A program made the position numbers and the translations under genes. DNA of 64,000 nt from CAVQCX01 sp963711095. Its GTDB lineage: Bacteria; Pseudomonadota; Gammaproteobacteria; Chromatiales; Chromatiaceae. Shown here in pieces: positions 58,662 through 64,000 of this stretch. The DNA lies in assembly GCA_963711095.1 (NCBI GenBank), contig CAVQCX010000008.1, positions 124,001 to 188,000 of the forward strand, in the 5' to 3' direction. Under the pieces are notes generated by a model. The model was not told the DNA's origin and ran no database searches. It saw only the letters and a program-made list of their open reading frames with translations. Positions within the stretch are counted from its first letter, which is position 1. Each line of letters begins with the position of its first letter.

Positions 58662-60797
58662 TTACTCGGCGCCTATCCTTGCACCGAACGTCGCGTAACT
58701 GATGGTCGTGTCATTGCGGCTGCCCGACTTGAAGGCCAGCAGCCCGTCGCCGATAACGACGTCACAGGCCGGCAGCGCCTTCCCATCGGCGCCCAGATAT
58801 TCGTGCCAGCTGCCGCCGATCAATCCCATCAAGAATTCCCCGCTGCCGAGGCCTCCCTTGCCCATGCCTGCTATGAACAGCGTCCCGTCGGGAGCAATCG
58901 CAGCGGTTTGCCCGAAGCCGAGCTTGCCATTGCCGCCCTTCATGACTCCCCCGGTCCCGGCGGCAGGGCGAGCCACGGCCGGCGCCCGCGCGGTGGCATA
59001 GGCATAGTCACTGCCATAACCGTCGACCGTGCCATAAGCGTAGGCGCCGGCGTTCATGGCGTAGCCAAACACCGCCGGTCCCAGGGTCCCGATCGCAATC
59101 GACCGCCCCGTGTCATCGAGCAACCTGAACTTCGCCTTACCGGCAGCATCGCGGTAAGCGACGAGCCCATGGTCGGCGATCAGGGGGGCGTTCCCCACCC
59201 CATCCTGCCCGCTCAGGTCGTGCTTGGTCAGCGCCGCGCCCGGCGCGGCTTTCGCCGTGTAGATCGCGCTCTTGCGCTGGGATGATACCGCGACCTGTCC
59301 GCTCGCGGCATCAACTGCGACCGCAGTCGCTTCGCGACCCTGGAAGTCGGCATTGGAGAGCGCAAAGATCACCGGCTCGGGACCGCTCAAATCGATCAGC
59401 TTCACCACGGAGCGATCCTTCACCTTGCGCGCATCATTGATGGTCGCGACGAGGTATCCCGAGACATCCAGTGGATTGGCCTCGTGCAGGCTCTTGACCG
59501 GCAGTGCCAGGTAGATGTCATCCGTGGGAATCTTTTTCAATTCGCCGGTGACCGTGTCGAAAACGGCGACGCTGTTTCCGTTGACCAGGACGATCTTCTT
59601 GCCGGCAACCTTGACGTAAGCCGAGCGGAAGCTCTGGCCTTCCGGAATCGAACGGCTCTCGGTATCGCCGATTCTCATGTAGGCGACGCCGTTGAAGCCG
59701 CCGGTGCCAAAGGCGATCACGCCGTCGCCCGCAGACAGGGCGGCGTCGAACCGGGCGACAACCGGCGTATTGACCAGCGAGAACGGCCGCTTCGGATCGT
59801 AGGTCGTCGCCACCTGCCAACGCTTCAGATCGGCCGCGGTTGGTCCGGCGGCTCCGGTGGCCGGCGCCTCGGCCGCGGGCCCGTTGCCTGCCTCGGCCCA
59901 GTAATTGTCGCTGGATCGCCCGTGCTTGGTGGGATCCGTGCTGCGCGGGGTGAGAAATGCGGCGTGCGGCTGGTAATCCAAGGCGCTGCGCGGATTCGGC
60001 TTGATCTTGCCGCCGGCGACTTCGTAGCTGTAACGCGCAATCTCCTGGTCCTCGCGGTTTACCACAAGCTGGTAAAGTCCGTCCTGCTTCACGAAGTCCG
60101 CCACCCGCACCCAGTCGCCACCGGCCGCCTTCGGAAACTGCAGCTCGAATTCGCTGCGGCCGGGATTACTGGTGGCAACGACGTTGTTGCGGGTCTCGTA
60201 GATCGTCTGCCCACGATAGAGCACGCGAACATTGAAGTCTTCCCGCTTGCCGCCAGGAGTTTGCAGCCACAGCACGACACCGAGGCGCGCACCGGGGTCG
60301 GCGGGGGGATCGGCCGTCAGCATGGCGAGGTGCGACCAGGGCCCGGTGACGAGCATCTGCTTGTCGGGCGCAAAGGGGTCGGAGCCGCCGACGAATTCGG
60401 CCGCGAACGGCAGGCTGGCAATCACGCTGTCGTCAAAAACGACGTCGATCTGGTACTGCCCCGGACCAGGTACCTTGAAGATCGGCGGTGGCCCCATGGC
60501 CTGCAGCCGCGCAAACACCCCGTCCACCGGCTGCAGGATGTGCGGCAATCGCTGCAGCTCCTGTCCATCGCGGTTGAGTGTGACATAGAACCGGAGCGGC
60601 TCGTTGGCGGCTCCGGTGTACAGGGCATCCTGCGGCGCGAACAGCGTGCCGATCTGGTCGATGAGAATAGTGCCGTTATCATGGGCCTTCACCCCTGTCA
60701 GCAACGAGGCGTAATCGACAGAAGGTGATTGCGACCAGCCCAGCGTGGGCAGGACCAGAAGGCTCAGGGCGAAGGCCAGTCGGCGAAGGATCCCCAT
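58662..60797 (-). CDS. Large secreted protein of unknown function
   Basis: 711 aa from ATG 60797 with GAGGAC 6 bases upstream. A signal peptide is visible (LRRLAFALSLLVLPTLGWSQ). The N-terminal 270 residues look like beta-sandwich modules (LRFYVTLNRDGQEL, PGPGQYQIDVVFDDSVIA). The second half has repeated short beta segments with SGDGVIAFGTGGFNGVAYMR and QVAVSSQRKSAIYTAK, suggesting a propeller. No catalytic motif recognised. Convergent with napB. The open frame upstream to 61283 contains one hydrophobic segment but is probably not part of the protein. Confidence 0.7.
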   Translation of the reverse strand: MGILRRLAFALSLLVLPTLGWSQSPSVDYASLLTGVKAHDNGTILIDQIGTLFAPQDALYTGAANEPLRFYVTLNRDGQELQRLPHILQPVDGVFARLQAMGPPPIFKVPGPGQYQIDVVFDDSVIASLPFAAEFVGGSDPFAPDKQMLVTGPWSHLAMLTADPPADPGARLGVVLWLQTPGGKREDFNVRVLYRGQTIYETRNNVVATSNPGRSEFELQFPKAAGGDWVRVADFVKQDGLYQLVVNREDQEIARYSYEVAGGKIKPNPRSALDYQPHAAFLTPRSTDPTKHGRSSDNYWAEAGNGPAAEAPATGAAGPTAADLKRWQVATTYDPKRPFSLVNTPVVARFDAALSAGDGVIAFGTGGFNGVAYMRIGDTESRSIPEGQSFRSAYVKVAGKKIVLVNGNSVAVFDTVTGELKKIPTDDIYLALPVKSLHEANPLDVSGYLVATINDARKVKDRSVVKLIDLSGPEPVIFALSNADFQGREATAVAVDAASGQVAVSSQRKSAIYTAKAAPGAALTKHDLSGQDGVGNAPLIADHGLVAYRDAAGKAKFRLLDDTGRSIAIGTLGPAVFGYAMNAGAYAYGTVDGYGSDYAYATARAPAVARPAAGTGGVMKGGNGKLGFGQTAAIAPDGTLFIAGMGKGGLGSGEFLMGLIGGSWHEYLGADGKALPACDVVIGDGLLAFKSGSRNDTTISYATFGARIGAE

Positions 60798-61374
60798 GTG
60801 AATGTCCTCTTGTGTGAACATGGTAAAGAATAAGCTGCTCCGCCCATCGCGCATCCCTCGCCTGCAGCAACGGAAAATAGAGGCGCATCCTTGTGCCACA
60901 AGCCGGTGGCCTAAAGCAGCGTTGTTGAGCGTCCAGCCCGACAGGAGCCAGGTAAAGAAATCAGGGAGCCAGAAGATCAGGCTCGACAGCCCGACAATGC
61001 GGATACCCCCCAAGACCGTCATACGGTCGCATTTCTCCCACAAGCTCCAGCGGCCAGCGGGCGGGCATGGATCGAGATTGAAAAAATAGCGCAGATCCCC
61101 GAACGCTTCCACCCGGTCACCGGGCTGGGGCACGAGCGCGCCGCCACCCTGAGATCCCTGGCACGGGCCGCGCCGCCGAGCGTACCGGGACCCATCGACA
61201 ACCTGTCGCCCAGCCCCCCATGCGAGCGCGCTTTCAAACACCCAGTCTTGGGCAGTGACAGCGTTCCCGGGATAAGGCGGCATTGCATCCCGGAGCCGGG
61301 CCTCTTAGCCTTGGCACCTCGACGGCGGGCTGCATGGGGCGGCCCGACCCCCGACCGGCCGGGGAGAGCGGCGG
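60798..61374. other. Gene-free region between the secreted protein and sdhC
   Basis: A minus-strand frame continues through here from the secreted-protein gene and encodes a hydrophobic segment (IVGLSSLIFWLPDFFTWLLS), so a decayed membrane-protein gene is possible. Otherwise nothing recognised. Confidence 0.35.
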
Positions 61375-62064
61375 ATGGCCCGACTGCTGCGTTTGTTTCG
61401 CACCTCCATCGGCAGCAAGCTGGTGGTCGCCGCCACCGGGCTGCTGCTGCTGGGGTTTCTGTTGGTCCATATGATCGGCAACCTGAAGATCCTCCAGGGC
61501 CCCGAGGCGCTCAACGACTACGCCACCTGGCTCCAGGGTCACCCGCTGTTGTGGGTGTTTCGCATCGGGCTGCTGGGGCTGTTCGGGCTGCATATCGTCC
61601 TCGCGGGGCGTCTCGCCTATGAGAGCCGCGCCGCACGCCCCGAGGGCTACCGGGTCAGCCACCGCACCCGCTCGACCCTGTTCAGCCGCAACATGCTGGC
61701 CACCGGGCTCCTGGTGCTGGGGTTTCTGATCTATCACCTGCTGCATCTCACCCTCGGAGTGACCGGGCCCGATATGGCGAGCCTGCTCGACGCCCGGGGA
61801 CGGGTGGATGTCTACGCCCGGGTGATCACCAGCTTCCGAGATCCGCTCATCACCGCGCTCTATTTGGCGGCCATGGCCCTGCTGGGCTTCCATCTGACCC
61901 ATGCGATCGGCAGCCTGCTCCAGACCCTGGGCTTCAACCACGAGAGCTACCAGCCGCTGATCCAGGTGCTCTCACCGCTGCTTGCCTGGGTGCTGGCGCT
62001 GGGCTTCGCCACGGTCCCGCTGCTGGTGCAGCTGGGCGTGCTCGGCCTCCCGGGAGGGCACTGA
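61375..62064 (+). CDS. sdhC: Succinate dehydrogenase/fumarate reductase cytochrome b558 subunit
   Basis: 229 aa with five membrane helices, of the B. subtilis SdhC / Wolinella FrdC type. Haem-ligand histidines are likely in FLLVHMIGNLKI, LFGLHIVLAG, FLIYHLLHLTLG and GFHLTHAIGSLLQTLGFNHE. It anchors the flavoprotein and iron-sulfur subunits and binds two haems b. 1 bp before sdhA. Confidence 0.9.
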   Translation: MARLLRLFRTSIGSKLVVAATGLLLLGFLLVHMIGNLKILQGPEALNDYATWLQGHPLLWVFRIGLLGLFGLHIVLAGRLAYESRAARPEGYRVSHRTRSTLFSRNMLATGLLVLGFLIYHLLHLTLGVTGPDMASLLDARGRVDVYARVITSFRDPLITALYLAAMALLGFHLTHAIGSLLQTLGFNHESYQPLIQVLSPLLAWVLALGFATVPLLVQLGVLGLPGGH

Positions 62065-62065
62065 C

Positions 62066-63981
<1,916 letters not shown>

Positions 63982-63985
<4 letters not shown>

Positions 63986-64000
63986 CCGTCGAGCAGCCAC
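63982..64000 (+). CDS. sdhB: Start of the iron-sulfur subunit gene (sdhB), cut by window edge
   Basis: ATG at 63982 overlaps the sdhA stop (ATGA); six codons, MTVEQP, are visible. The identity is inferred from the universal order of b558-type sdhCAB operons. Confidence 0.55.

Noticed and set aside
60900..61283. N-terminal extension of the 711-aa protein
   Set aside because: A good start with signal peptide lies at 60797, so the upstream frame is not needed.

Overview
The window is a high-GC gammaproteobacterial chromosome segment. The unbroken housekeeping order fmdB-aspS ... nudB ... yebC-ruvC-ruvA-ruvB-ybgC-tolQ-tolR-tolA-tolB-pal-cpoB-queE-queC-tRNA-Lys is typical of Gammaproteobacteria. 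Red-type (form IC) RuBisCO, a periplasmic nitrate reductase operon and a b558-type succinate dehydrogenase/fumarate reductase suggest a chemolithoautotroph able to live with little oxygen, perhaps a Chromatiales-like sulfur oxidiser. That lineage call is inference.

Layout. 1-1.1 kb: a truncated RelE-like toxin with its promoter and operator, a 194-bp IS66-type MITE with a perfect 8-bp target duplication, and tRNA-Lys. 1.3-17.7 kb: the housekeeping block on the minus strand. It is interrupted at 11.7-14.8 kb by an esterase, a radical SAM enzyme, a TauD-like dioxygenase and a DUF971-MoaD fusion, and at 15.3-15.8 kb by five tandem copies of a 90-91-bp palindromic repeat. 17.8-29.4 kb: FmdB, gshA, pbpG, prc, a thiamine-linked pair (DUF4743 Nudix and YjbQ), mazG, a CBS/HPP pair and sirB2.

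29.4-37.7 kb: an anaerobic ribonucleotide reductase locus behind an FNR-type box. The large NrdD chain lacks the glycyl radical loop, which is encoded by a separate 59-aa gene. nrdG follows, and a second nrdG paralogue lies 5 kb further on. Between the two nrdG copies are an octamer repeat, a two-gene TPR-type operon whose second gene is frameshifted and split by a 165-bp MITE, and an AbrB/PIN toxin-antitoxin pair. 37.7-50.4 kb is a mobile-element-rich island. It holds an IS66-type element carrying a D12 adenine methylase, a VapBC pair, a RAYT gene split by an intact IS4-type element, the cbbLSX operon with divergent cbbR, a fragment of a sigma-54 activator abutting group II intron-like sequence, and phage remnants.

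50.8-58.5 kb: a Crp/Fnr-type regulator, moaA, and napFDAGHB. Paired perfect FNR-type boxes lie between moaA and napF, so molybdenum cofactor synthesis and nitrate reductase are probably coregulated with anaerobic dNTP synthesis. 58.7-64 kb: a large secreted protein of unknown function and the start of an sdhCAB operon.

Several conserved genes (pal, the aspS N-terminus, moaA) carry single- or two-base indels. These are either assembly errors in homopolymers or real lesions, and raw reads should settle which.
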